A DNA stretch of 64,000 bases, from positions 434,001 through 498,000 of the forward strand of contig OY762821.2 in NCBI GenBank assembly GCA_963666475.2. Direction: 5' to 3'. This DNA comes from JBFHIZ01 sp963666475 (lineage in GTDB: Bacteria > Bacillota > Clostridia > Lachnospirales > Lachnospiraceae). The stretch's first letter is position 1, and every line of letters begins with the position of its first letter. Position numbers and translations under genes: made by a program. The notes beneath the pieces were generated by a model. That model worked only from the letters and a program-made list of their open reading frames with translations, did no database searches and was not told where the DNA came from. Shown here piece by piece: positions 1 to 9,058 of the stretch.

Positions 1-723
1 GAAATAGTATCTGATGTTACCAAGATTGCAGACAATACAATCAATCAGATTCAGGTAGGAACGAAGAATATGAATCAGCTGATTGAAAAATCATCGTTAA
101 CAGGTGAACTGTCAGAGGAAGTAGGAAATAAAGTTGCTGTGCTGGCAGAAAGTTCACTTCAGATCGAATCGTTCGTATCTCAGATTGAAGAGATTGCTGA
201 TGAAACAAATTTATTGGCATTAAATGCATCGATTGAAGCGGCCCGTGCTGGCGATGCAGGTAGAGGATTTGCTGTGGTAGCCAGTGAAATTCAGAAACTA
301 TCGGATAATTCACTTACCGCATCGAAAAAGATTGCAGATGTTGTTAAAATGATTTTGAAGTTGACGGACGAAGCAAAGGAATCTACAGTAAAAACGATTC
401 AAAGTATTACTGAGCAGCGTGAAAGCGTCAAAGAAACAGAGTCAAACTTTATAGAAATGAATCAGGCAATTTTATCTTTGATGGAAAAATTAAAAGATGT
501 AGAAAAAGAAATTGAAAATATGCAGGATGAAAGACAAGCGACATTAACAGGTATTGAAAATATATCTAGTGTGTCAGAAGAGACCGCAGCAGTTTCGGAA
601 AATGTTGACCATCATGCAACAGGACAAAAAAATCTTGCAGAACAACTGCTTAAGATAACAAATGAACTAAGAACAAATACCGAAGAATTAATAAAAGAAA
701 TCAGTTTATTTACAATTGATTAG
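1..723 (+). CDS. Methyl-accepting chemotaxis protein, C-terminal part (5' end outside window)
   Basis: This is the cytoplasmic signalling part of a chemoreceptor, which would control the CheA kinase through CheW. The frame is open from base 1, so the sensor, membrane and HAMP parts lie upstream of the window. The hairpin tip is clear: a run reading [16 protein letters not shown] followed by [11 protein letters not shown], the most conserved part of the MCP family. The rest is heptad-rich coiled coil. The gene ends in a strong hairpin at 731-762, which separates it from hflX. The ligand cannot be told from this fragment. Confidence 0.93.
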   Translation, partial: EIVSDVTKIADNTINQIQVGTKNMNQLIEKSSLTGELSEEVGNKVAVLAESSLQIESFVSQIEEIADETNLLALNASIEAARAGDAGRGFAVVASEIQKLSDNSLTASKKIADVVKMILKLTDEAKESTVKTIQSITEQRESVKETESNFIEMNQAILSLMEKLKDVEKEIENMQDERQATLTGIENISSVSEETAAVSENVDHHATGQKNLAEQLLKITNELRTNTEELIKEISLFTID

Positions 724-730
724 TGTTTTT

Positions 731-763
731 AAAAGCCTTCAGGAATTTTCCTGGGGGCTTTTC
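731..763 (+). terminator. Intrinsic terminator after the chemoreceptor gene
   Basis: AAAAGCCTTCAGGAA pairs with TTCCTGGGGGCTTTT (two G-U pairs) and ends in four T. It lies 7 bases after the stop codon. It overlaps the open frame that continues 5' of hflX, which argues that hflX starts downstream of it. Confidence 0.7.
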
Positions 764-791
764 GGCAGAAAAAAAGAAAGTAGGAAACACC

Positions 792-2090
792 ATGGAAAAA
801 TTATGGGAAAACAATGAAAATGAAATGGAAGAACGCGTGATTCTAGTCGGAATTGATGATTCGAAGAGAGACATATCCATTGAAGAATCAATGGATGAGC
901 TGGCTGAGCTTGCATATGCAGCTGGAGCCATTGTCCAGACATCCATTATTCAAAAAGTAGATCAAGCAAATACAAAAACATATGTCGGAAAAGGGAAAGC
1001 ACAGGAAATCAAAGAGTTGGTAGATGAATATGATGCTGCAATTGTAATTTGTAATGATGAACTTACGAGTATTCAATTAAGGAACCTAGAAGATGTGTTG
1101 AATTGTCGAGTGATTGATCGAACTGTATTGATCTTGGACATTTTTGCAAAGCGAGCAGAATCCAAAGTTGCAAAACTTCAGATTGAGCTGGCGCAGTTGG
1201 AATATCGGTTGCCGAGACTGAGTGGAATTAGTGCAGGGCTTTCGAGAACCGGTGGTGGAATTGGTACAAGGGGTCCAGGAGAGCAAAAACTTGAAATGGA
1301 TCGTAGACATATTCGAAATCGTATTCATGAAATACAGAAAAAGATTACTGAAGCAAAAAAAGTGCGTGAAACACAACGTGTCAGAAGGCAAAAAAATGAA
1401 ATTCCAGTCGTAGCTCTTGTAGGATATACAAATGCTGGTAAATCGTCTATTTTAAATTATCTGATGGACCTTAGTCAAAAGAAAAATGAAGAAGAGAACG
1501 ATGAAAAAAAAGTATTTGTGAAAGATATGTTGTTTGCAACACTTGACACTTTTGCAAGAAAAATCATGCTTACGGATGGAAAACCATATTTACTTGTTGA
1601 CACCGTTGGATTTGTTTCAAATCTTCCACATAGTCTTGTCGAAGCATTCAAAGCGACGCTCGAAGAAGTTGTTGATGCAAATTTGCTGATTCAGGTAGTT
1701 GATGCATCGAACGAGCATTATTCACTACAGATGGATGTTACAAACACAGTACTCGGTCAGCTTGGAGCAGCAGATAAAGAGATGATGATTGTTTACAATA
1801 AAATGGATCGTATGCAATCCGAATTTATTCATGATCGTACGATACCATACATCTATACCTCAGTAAAAACAGGACAAGGGATGAATGAACTTGCAGAAAA
1901 GATCGAAGCTGCAATCTATAAAGATAGTATTATTACAAAATTACATATTCCTTTTACGAGAGGAGATGTGGTGGCAGAATTGTGCGCTAATGGAAGAGTC
2001 ATTACCATGGAACATGATGAAAACGGAACGATGCTTGCACTTGAAGTTAAAAAAAGTTATTATGAAAAATACAAACAGTTTGAAATGTAG
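792..2090 (+). CDS. hflX: GTPase HflX
   Basis: HflX is a ribosome-associated GTPase that splits stalled or stressed 70S ribosomes. The 432-residue product has the N-terminal HflX domain with the glycine-rich GGGIGTRGPGE segment and then a GTPase domain: P-loop GYTNAGKSS near residue 211, DTVGFVSNLPH (G3, switch II) near 270 and NKMD (G4) near 336. The frame is open upstream to 723, but that part contains the terminator of the previous gene. The ATG at 792, with AGTAGGA before it, fits the family's usual N-terminus better. Length is normal. Confidence 0.92.
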   Translation: MEKLWENNENEMEERVILVGIDDSKRDISIEESMDELAELAYAAGAIVQTSIIQKVDQANTKTYVGKGKAQEIKELVDEYDAAIVICNDELTSIQLRNLEDVLNCRVIDRTVLILDIFAKRAESKVAKLQIELAQLEYRLPRLSGISAGLSRTGGGIGTRGPGEQKLEMDRRHIRNRIHEIQKKITEAKKVRETQRVRRQKNEIPVVALVGYTNAGKSSILNYLMDLSQKKNEEENDEKKVFVKDMLFATLDTFARKIMLTDGKPYLLVDTVGFVSNLPHSLVEAFKATLEEVVDANLLIQVVDASNEHYSLQMDVTNTVLGQLGAADKEMMIVYNKMDRMQSEFIHDRTIPYIYTSVKTGQGMNELAEKIEAAIYKDSIITKLHIPFTRGDVVAELCANGRVITMEHDENGTMLALEVKKSYYEKYKQFEM

Positions 2091-2099
2091 TATGAAAAT

Positions 2100-2726
2100 G
2101 TGAGTGAACTTATGAGTGGCAAACAGATAATAGATATGCAGAATCTTTCTCCAAACTGGAACGAGGTTTCAGACGCAATGCATATTGATGAAAAAAGTGA
2201 TATATATCATCGATACAAAGAGGAATTTGATATACTTTGTCCTACCATCATGCGTATAATACAACCCAAGGTGTATATGGGAATTGGTGATCACGACGAA
2301 TATGGTAAGCTTCTGGTGGTGATATTTACCTTGGGAAATCAAATTTCCGAATATTCCACAGATTTATTTCATAAGGATGAATATGTAAAAGGTCTTCTGA
2401 CAGATGGTATTGCAGACCATTTACTGTTCAAGATGGATGACTGTGCGGGTAAGGATATTGTTGATTTTTGTAATCGAAATCACGTGCGTATGGAAGAGCG
2501 TGTCGAAATCCCAGAAAAGTATCCGTTCGAATTGTTAAGTTATGGTGTGGAACTTTTTTTGAAGAGTGAATTAGGTGAAGTTTGTATCAATGAACAATTT
2601 GTGTTAGAACCTGCAAAGAGTATATGCAATATATTTATATTAAATAAAGGGGAAGGTAACTGCTATATTTCACATTCCTGTGAGAAATGTGGAAATCAAG
2701 CATGTAACCATAGGAGAAGCGGATGA
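2100..2726 (+). CDS. MetH-activation-domain-like protein (corrinoid reactivation partner)
   Basis: A 208-residue protein resembling stand-alone versions of the vitamin B12-dependent methionine synthase activation domain. Supporting features are the LGNQISEYSTDLF segment, a central region in the style of the family's lDaigs motif, and a cysteine-rich tail CEKCGNQACNHRR that is typical of the stand-alone forms. It overlaps the next gene, a [2Fe-2S] corrinoid activator, by four bases (ATGA), so the two are translationally coupled. I infer a role in reductive reactivation of a cobalamin protein. The start could be GTG 2100 or ATG 2112; neither has a strong Shine-Dalgarno. The family assignment is by eye and moderate. 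Confidence 0.6.
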   Translation: MSELMSGKQIIDMQNLSPNWNEVSDAMHIDEKSDIYHRYKEEFDILCPTIMRIIQPKVYMGIGDHDEYGKLLVVIFTLGNQISEYSTDLFHKDEYVKGLLTDGIADHLLFKMDDCAGKDIVDFCNRNHVRMEERVEIPEKYPFELLSYGVELFLKSELGEVCINEQFVLEPAKSICNIFILNKGEGNCYISHSCEKCGNQACNHRRSG

Positions 2727-4300
2727 TTAAGCTGACTGTCAAAAATAATGAAAAGACCGATGTGCTTTTTTGCCAAGAAGGGCAGAATCTGATGGAAGTT
2801 CTACGACAGAAATCCATTTATTTTCCAGCAACTTGTGGTGGAAGAGGCGTATGCGGGGCATGTAAAATTCGTTTACTTGAGGGAAGTTTGGGGATTTCGG
2901 AAGCCGATCAGGATTACTTTTCAGAACAAGAACTGGACAAAGGATATCGTCTTTCGTGCAAAGCGTATATCAAAGAAGACTGTACTTTTATGATTTGTGA
3001 AAATGAGTCTACGATGTCTGCAATTTCTGGCGAATTGATTTCAGACACGAAAAACGATTCGGGAGAGTATGGAATCGCGATTGATATCGGTACGACAACA
3101 ATTGCTGCTGCACTATTAGACATGCATTCTAAGGATATTTTAGGTTACCAAACAAGTGTGAATCATCAGAGAGCGTATGGGGCAGATGTCATTACAAGAA
3201 TACAAAAATCAAATGAGGGTTATTCCAAAGAATTGCAAACCATACTTCAAGAAGACCTTCTTCAAATAATGTATAAATTAAAGTCGAAAAGAAATGGTGT
3301 AGTGAGTCATGTTGTGATATCTGCAAATACCACGATGATACACCTATTGATGCACTATAGTTGCAAGAGACTAGGAGAGTTTCCATACCTTCCAGAATAT
3401 ATTGACTCCATTGAAATTTCAGGACGAGAATTGTTTGCTGCCTATGAAAAGGACTTGTCTTGGAAAGTCTATGAAAATACGATGTTTTATATTTTTCCTT
3501 CCATCTCAGCATTTATAGGTGGAGATATCGTATCGGGATTATATGCGCTAAATGCACTTTCTCACGAAGAACCCTTCTTATTCCTTGATTTGGGTACGAA
3601 TGGAGAGGCTGTCATTGGAAATGCAGATGGTCTCATCTGTACTTCGACGGCAGTGGGACCTGCGTTTGAGGGAGGAAACCTTTCCTGTGGATGCGCAAGT
3701 GTTACAGGAGCAATTCATTCGATTCAATTGGAACCAGAATTGATGATTCAAACAATCGATAATGGCGATCCGATTGGAATCTGTGGTACAGGAATTGTGG
3801 ATGGAATTTCTGAAATGCTTAAAGCTCACTTGATTGATGATACCGGTCTACTTGAAGACCAGTTTTTTGATGAGGGGTTCTTGATTGCAAAAAATTTATC
3901 AGGCCTTGAGATTCGAATTTCACAAAAAGATATTCGAGAAATTCAAATGGCAAAGGCGGCTGTATCTGCTGGAATTGAGACACTGCTTGAGGCATTTGAA
4001 AAACAGCAAAAAGTGAATCTTAAAGTAAAGAATTTTTATGTGGCAGGAGGGTTTGGTCATGCGTTGAATACAGAACATGCAAAACGCATCGGTTTATTTC
4101 CTGACTTGCCGGAGGTAGAGCTCGTACGTGTAGGAAATACGTCCTTAAAAGGAGCGATACATTTTCTTCATCATATGGACACAATTGGAAATGAAAAAAG
4201 AAAAATCGAGGAATTGATTAAGTCTGCAAAACAGTTCAATCTTGCAGAACAAGAAGAATTTAACAATCGGTATATGAATCATATGTATTTTAAGTTATAA
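2723..4300 (+). CDS. [2Fe-2S] ASKHA-type corrinoid activation protein (RACE/RamA/RACo-like)
   Basis: Proteins of this family use a ferredoxin-like cluster and ATP hydrolysis to reduce inactive cob(II)alamin on corrinoid proteins. The N-terminus carries Cys38, Cys44, Cys47 and Cys79 in the plant-type C-x5-C-x2-C...C pattern. A linker leads to an ASKHA ATPase fold: GIAIDIGTTTIAAALLD near residue 117, LDLGTNGEA near 290 and GGFGHALN near 440. The 525 residues are somewhat shorter than RACo. It is coupled by overlap to the preceding MetH-activation-like gene. No corrinoid methyltransferase or corrinoid protein gene lies beside it, so the partner protein is not known from this window. Confidence 0.85.
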   Translation: MIKLTVKNNEKTDVLFCQEGQNLMEVLRQKSIYFPATCGGRGVCGACKIRLLEGSLGISEADQDYFSEQELDKGYRLSCKAYIKEDCTFMICENESTMSAISGELISDTKNDSGEYGIAIDIGTTTIAAALLDMHSKDILGYQTSVNHQRAYGADVITRIQKSNEGYSKELQTILQEDLLQIMYKLKSKRNGVVSHVVISANTTMIHLLMHYSCKRLGEFPYLPEYIDSIEISGRELFAAYEKDLSWKVYENTMFYIFPSISAFIGGDIVSGLYALNALSHEEPFLFLDLGTNGEAVIGNADGLICTSTAVGPAFEGGNLSCGCASVTGAIHSIQLEPELMIQTIDNGDPIGICGTGIVDGISEMLKAHLIDDTGLLEDQFFDEGFLIAKNLSGLEIRISQKDIREIQMAKAAVSAGIETLLEAFEKQQKVNLKVKNFYVAGGFGHALNTEHAKRIGLFPDLPEVELVRVGNTSLKGAIHFLHHMDTIGNEKRKIEELIKSAKQFNLAEQEEFNNRYMNHMYFKL

Positions 4301-4342
4301 TATGCTCATTGAAGCTTTTATGTTAAAGATGAGGAGATTCTT

Positions 4343-6277
4343 GTGAACTGGGAAATGGAATATGATGTGATTGCGATTTTTGTAGTCACCGTTGTTTTTA
4401 TTGTATATATGATTCGAGATCGATTGCAAAGCAGGATGAATCAGTTGTTTTTTTATCTGATAATGAATGTTTTTTTGACAACGATTTTTGACATGATTCA
4501 TGTGTCACTCGATTTCGATCGAAATCCAATCCCCATGTGGATTCGTTATGCTGTCGTAGTCATTTATTATTTTCTTGCGTCAATTACACCAGTATTGATC
4601 TATTTGTATGTGGTTGAACTTGTAAAGAAAAGTATTAAAAATAGAATTCATATTATATTTTCTATTATTTATCTTTTGGTGTCTGCAGTATTCGTGGGAA
4701 CGTCTCCCTTGACACATCTCATTTTTTATTTTGATAAAGGAAGATTTCAAAACGGAACGCAATATATTTTGTTTGAACTTTTAATGGTGGGATATTTGTC
4801 TGCAACATTACTCCTTTGCTTTTTGCATCGAAAAACACTGGAGTTGTTAAAGCGATATTCGATTTATTTTTTTATGTCCATGTCAATACTTGTTATGATT
4901 TTGCAAATCTTTCGTCCTCAATTACTTTTATTGGGGTTTTTAGACAGTGTTTTTATAATGGTTATGTATATGACAATACAAGATCCGGAATTATATTTGG
5001 ATAAAGGAATGGAGTGTTTTAATCAAAAAGCATTTTTTTTGATACTACAGGAACGACTTCGCAAAAAACATCCAGGAGCAATTCTGTTTTTGAACTATGA
5101 GAATATGAGTTACTTAAATCGTATCATGGGTGCGGACACTGCAGAACAGATCTTAAAGAATACGGCTTTGTTTTTAAGGAAGAAATATGGAAAGTATCAG
5201 GTTTTTCATATGGAAGATGGTATTTTTGCCTGCGTTTTCAAGTCGGAAGAAGAAGCAATCACTGCGGGAAAAACAATAAAAGACTGGATGTTTATGGAAT
5301 CGGATCGGACATATTTGGAATCTATATTACCTAGCACGTATGTGATTCCATATCCGAAAACTGTATCCACAAGAGAAGAGGTTCAGGATGTATTCCAATA
5401 TATCGCTCTAAATCATTCTTCTCATGAAGGAGACCAGGTGATTTTATTTGACGAGCGAATCCGTTCTGAGAAAAGTAGGAAACAGGAAGTTTTAGAAGCA
5501 ATTTCTCGTGGAATTCAGCAGGAAAGCTTTGAAGTGTATTTTCAGCCGATTGTGATAACGAAAACGAAAAAAATAGGTACGGCAGAAGCATTGGTCCGCT
5601 TAAATGATGAAGTGTTGGGCTCGATCTCACCATCAGAATTTATAATCGTTGCAGAGGAACAAGGGAATATTTCAAAGATTGATATTATCGTATTGAAAAA
5701 GGTCTGCGAGTTTTTGAGAGCTACGGATATCAAGGAATATGGAATGAAATATGTGGAAATGAATCTTTCAGCCATAGATTTAGTAGAACGAGATCTTGCA
5801 AAGCGAATTTTTGAGATTATGGATTCTTATCAAATTCCTCACAATCAAATTGTGTTTGAGATTACAGAAACGGCATACATGAATGAGTTTGAAATTTTCA
5901 AAAATAATATTTATGAGATTCTGAAACATGGTTCTTATATTAGTATGGATGATTATGGTACGGGTTATTCAAATGCAATTCATTTAATTCAATTACCATA
6001 TCGAATCGTAAAGATTGATCGTTCGCTACTTTCTGAGTCGATGCGAAATAATCAGGCCAAAATGGTGCTAGAAAATACAGTAAGTCTGCTAAAGAGGATT
6101 GGAAGAGAAATCGTCGTGGAAGGCGTGGAAACGGAAGCGGAAGTAGAACTTTTAGAACAACTTGAAGTAGACCTTTTACAGGGATTTTTATTTTCACGTC
6201 CAATTCCAACGGATCAATTTTTGGTTTATTTAAAATCCCAAGATGTAGAAACGCAAGAGGTGGTATATGAAATATAA
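4343..6277 (+). CDS. Membrane EAL-domain cyclic-di-GMP phosphodiesterase with degenerate GGDEF domain
   Basis: The GTG start is preceded by GAGGAG. The 644-residue protein has about seven hydrophobic segments in residues 5-215, a GGDEF-fold domain at about 220-360, and an EAL domain at about 385-640. The GGDEF signature is replaced by EDGIF, so cyclase activity is unlikely. The EAL part keeps its catalytic set: EALVRL near residue 415, MNLSAIDL, FEITET, DDYGTGYSN, VKIDRS, EGVETE and LLQGFLFSRP. It should hydrolyse c-di-GMP at the membrane. Its stop overlaps the start of a paralogue by 11 bases, so the two are co-translated. Confidence 0.88.
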   Translation: MNWEMEYDVIAIFVVTVVFIVYMIRDRLQSRMNQLFFYLIMNVFLTTIFDMIHVSLDFDRNPIPMWIRYAVVVIYYFLASITPVLIYLYVVELVKKSIKNRIHIIFSIIYLLVSAVFVGTSPLTHLIFYFDKGRFQNGTQYILFELLMVGYLSATLLLCFLHRKTLELLKRYSIYFFMSMSILVMILQIFRPQLLLLGFLDSVFIMVMYMTIQDPELYLDKGMECFNQKAFFLILQERLRKKHPGAILFLNYENMSYLNRIMGADTAEQILKNTALFLRKKYGKYQVFHMEDGIFACVFKSEEEAITAGKTIKDWMFMESDRTYLESILPSTYVIPYPKTVSTREEVQDVFQYIALNHSSHEGDQVILFDERIRSEKSRKQEVLEAISRGIQQESFEVYFQPIVITKTKKIGTAEALVRLNDEVLGSISPSEFIIVAEEQGNISKIDIIVLKKVCEFLRATDIKEYGMKYVEMNLSAIDLVERDLAKRIFEIMDSYQIPHNQIVFEITETAYMNEFEIFKNNIYEILKHGSYISMDDYGTGYSNAIHLIQLPYRIVKIDRSLLSESMRNNQAKMVLENTVSLLKRIGREIVVEGVETEAEVELLEQLEVDLLQGFLFSRPIPTDQFLVYLKSQDVETQEVVYEI

Positions 6278-8165
6278 TCTGAACTTTGATTATGCTGCAA
6301 GTATACTTGGTATGATTTTACTTGCAATTTACTATATTCGTCCAAAATTATATGATATGTCTGCTCGAATTTTTCAGATACTTGTAGCTTGTGTGCTATT
6401 TGCCTGTGCATCAGAAATTATTTCAACAACGGTCAATGGGCACCTGATTGAACTCCCAATTGTCATAAGAAAAATTATTTCTGTGACATATTTGACGAGT
6501 TTGAATGCATGTGCACTCATTCATTATCGTTATGTAATAGAACTGACAAAAAATAGAAAGAACCTTTTGTTTTTAAAAGGGGTGTTTCGAGTTGGTGTTG
6601 TTTTGTTAGGCCTGATTGCAGGAATATTATTTTTCACAAACTGGATCATCTATTTTGACAAGATGGGTGCTTATCAGCACGGGAAGTTGTTTGTGCTTTT
6701 GTTTTTATATGCTGGATTTTTTGTGTTGAATAGTGCATTGTTTATGGTCAGGATTCGAAAAAATCTTAACACGCTTCAAAAAGTTTCTGTGTTGTTTTTT
6801 GCGTGTAGCATGATAAGTGCATTTCTTATGATTTATGTTTTCGGAATGGATAATTTACTGATCTTTTTTACAGTATTATATCTTTTCCTGATTTATGTTT
6901 CCCTTCAAAATCCCGAATATTACGTGGATTCTGAAATTGGTTGCTACAATAAAGAAGCATTTCTAAAAGTCTGTGAAGAAAAGTTGGCAAGTTCTCAAAA
7001 GTTCACGGTGTTATCATTTACTGCAAATGGAACGGACTATGTAAACCAAGTGTTTGGTATGGATGCAGGTCTTGAACTACAGAAAAGTATTGCTGAATAC
7101 TATATTTCTAATTTTCATTTTAGTAGATTGTTCCACATTGAGGGAAATCATTTTGTCTATATTACATCGCATTCATTAAAATATATCGAAGCAGCATACG
7201 AAAAGACATGGGATTTTTTTCATGAACCATATCCGTTTCGAAACACGACGATTTCGCTACATCCACGAGGCGCGGCCATCCTTATTCCTAGTGTTGCAGA
7301 AACTGCAAAAGATATTTTGGCTGCCGTGTTTTTTTCGAAGAATAAGGAATTAAATAATGAGGGACGAGATTTATTTTATTTGAGTTCCGAGTATATGAAA
7401 GCAAAAATTAGAAAAGAACACGTTGTGCATGTTCTCAAGGAAAAGATTCGTAAAAAAGATTTTGAACTACGATTTATGCCAGTATTTAGTAATGAAACAA
7501 AAATGCTTGTTGGAGTAGAGGTCCTTGGACGCGCACGTGACGATGAGGGACATTTGATTTATCCAGAAGAGTATATTTCTATAGCAGAAGAAATGGGAGT
7601 GATTCATGAGATTGATCAAATTATTTTTGAAAAGGTTTGCAGTCTTTTAGCAAAGCTAAATAAAAGTAAACATTCGTTTCAAACGGTTCAGATTAATCTT
7701 TCATCAATAGATATGCCAAAGAGTGATCTTTCAAAATACGTAGAATTTATTGATTTTTTTCAGATTCCACCAGGAATTATAAATTTTGAAGTAAAAGAGT
7801 CGGCATGTATCGAATCAAGAAAAGAGTTGATTCATAATATGAGAATTTTGAGAGAAAAAGGCTGCACATTTTCTATCGATAACTACGGTTCGGGTTTTTC
7901 GAATATGGTAGAACTTATGAATATGCGATTCGATATGGTGAAAATTGACCGTTCAATTCTTCATGAAGCGGCAATTCGTAAAGAAGCGAGATGTGTGTAT
8001 GAAAGTATTGTTGAAATGTCCAAAAATATGGGATATATCGTTCAGGCAACAGGTATCGAGACAAGAAATGAAATGCACCTGATCGAGTCCATGGAAGTTG
8101 ATTATGTGCAGGGATTTATGATTTCGGAACCATTAACTTATGAAGAACTGATGAAAGTATTCTAA
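6267..8165 (+). CDS. Paralogous membrane GGDEF-EAL protein, probably enzymatically inactive
   Basis: A 632-residue paralogue of the preceding gene with the same layout: about seven membrane segments, a degenerate GGDEF-like domain with no signature, then an EAL fold. Key EAL positions have changed. EALxR reads EVLGR, the DDFGTG loop reads DNYGSG, and the AEGVET motif reads ATGIET, which removes the first glutamate, the one described as general base in characterised EAL enzymes. QINLSSID, FEVKES, VKIDRS and VQGFMISEP remain. I infer a c-di-GMP-binding or regulatory partner for the active upstream enzyme rather than a phosphodiesterase. The ATG at 6267 lies inside the upstream gene. Confidence 0.85.
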   Translation: MKYNLNFDYAASILGMILLAIYYIRPKLYDMSARIFQILVACVLFACASEIISTTVNGHLIELPIVIRKIISVTYLTSLNACALIHYRYVIELTKNRKNLLFLKGVFRVGVVLLGLIAGILFFTNWIIYFDKMGAYQHGKLFVLLFLYAGFFVLNSALFMVRIRKNLNTLQKVSVLFFACSMISAFLMIYVFGMDNLLIFFTVLYLFLIYVSLQNPEYYVDSEIGCYNKEAFLKVCEEKLASSQKFTVLSFTANGTDYVNQVFGMDAGLELQKSIAEYYISNFHFSRLFHIEGNHFVYITSHSLKYIEAAYEKTWDFFHEPYPFRNTTISLHPRGAAILIPSVAETAKDILAAVFFSKNKELNNEGRDLFYLSSEYMKAKIRKEHVVHVLKEKIRKKDFELRFMPVFSNETKMLVGVEVLGRARDDEGHLIYPEEYISIAEEMGVIHEIDQIIFEKVCSLLAKLNKSKHSFQTVQINLSSIDMPKSDLSKYVEFIDFFQIPPGIINFEVKESACIESRKELIHNMRILREKGCTFSIDNYGSGFSNMVELMNMRFDMVKIDRSILHEAAIRKEARCVYESIVEMSKNMGYIVQATGIETRNEMHLIESMEVDYVQGFMISEPLTYEELMKVF

Positions 8166-8264
8166 AAAAAACAAGAACAATCACGCAAGTAGTGTACATT
8201 CATGCCTTTTTTGTGTTAATATATATAAGATTTACTAACGTTTAGCGTGATTTGGAGGTATCGG

Positions 8265-9005
8265 ATGTCATTGTTGTCATTGAGAAATATAGATGTTTCT
8301 TTTATTGATGAAAATCTTGAAAATGAAGTCTTAAGAGATGTATCCATCGATTTTGAACCAAAAAAAATATATGTAATTACTGGACCTAACGGTGGAGGAA
8401 AATCCACATTGGCAAAGTATATTATGGGAATGGTAGAAGGTAAAAACGGACAAATTCTTTTGGATGGTGAAGATATCACAACAGAAGGAATCGTTAGCAG
8501 AAGTAAAAAAGGAATTGGATATGCTTTTCAAATGCCTCCAAAGTTTAAGGGACTTAAAGTAAGTGAGTTACTAAGACTGTCGAGAGGCGAGGGAAAAAAG
8601 AGCGTAAGAAATACGCTTAAAAATGTGGGACTTTGCCCAGAAGATTATCTGGATCGCTCTTTGGACAGTTCATTCTCGGGCGGAGAAATGAAACGTATAG
8701 AGATTGCAAGTGTTTTCATTCGAGATCTAAAGGTCGCAATTTTTGATGAACCAGAGGCTGGAATTGATTTGTGGAGTTTTCAGCGTCTGACAGAGACTTT
8801 TGAAGAATTAAATCATAACACAGATACCTGCATTATTATCATTTCACATCAAGAACGTATCATGGCACTTGCAGATGAAATTATTGTAATTGAAAAAGGA
8901 GAGATTACGGATCGTACGACAAAACATGTTTTCTTAGAGTCGTTGAAAGAAACAAGAACCTGTGATGGAAGCTCGACTTGTTGCAGAGGTGCTAAGACAG
9001 AATAA
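8265..9005 (+). CDS. sufC: SufC-like Fe-S cluster assembly ATPase (SmsC type)
   Basis: This ABC-family ATPase works on the SufB-type scaffold in cytosolic Fe-S cluster assembly. It shows a Walker A GPNGGGKST near residue 40, the Q-loop, the signature FSGGEMKRIEIA, Walker B VAIFDEPEAGID and a switch histidine in IIISHQERIM. The ATG at 8265 sits after GGAGG at 8254-8258; six more codons upstream lack a binding site. The 246 residues match the family. The C-terminus carries CxxxxxxCC, not a standard SufC feature. It is followed by a single SufB/D-like gene with no sufS, sufU or sufD, which fits the two-gene SUF-like minimal system known from anaerobes. Confidence 0.88.
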   Translation: MSLLSLRNIDVSFIDENLENEVLRDVSIDFEPKKIYVITGPNGGGKSTLAKYIMGMVEGKNGQILLDGEDITTEGIVSRSKKGIGYAFQMPPKFKGLKVSELLRLSRGEGKKSVRNTLKNVGLCPEDYLDRSLDSSFSGGEMKRIEIASVFIRDLKVAIFDEPEAGIDLWSFQRLTETFEELNHNTDTCIIIISHQERIMALADEIIVIEKGEITDRTTKHVFLESLKETRTCDGSSTCCRGAKTE

Positions 9006-9058
9006 AATGTTTCAACAATAGATTTTGTACATGCTTAAGAATGTGGATGGGAAGAACA

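Noticed and set aside
731..792. An N-terminal extension of HflX starting near 723.
   Set aside because: The stretch is a terminator hairpin of the preceding gene and has no ribosome site.
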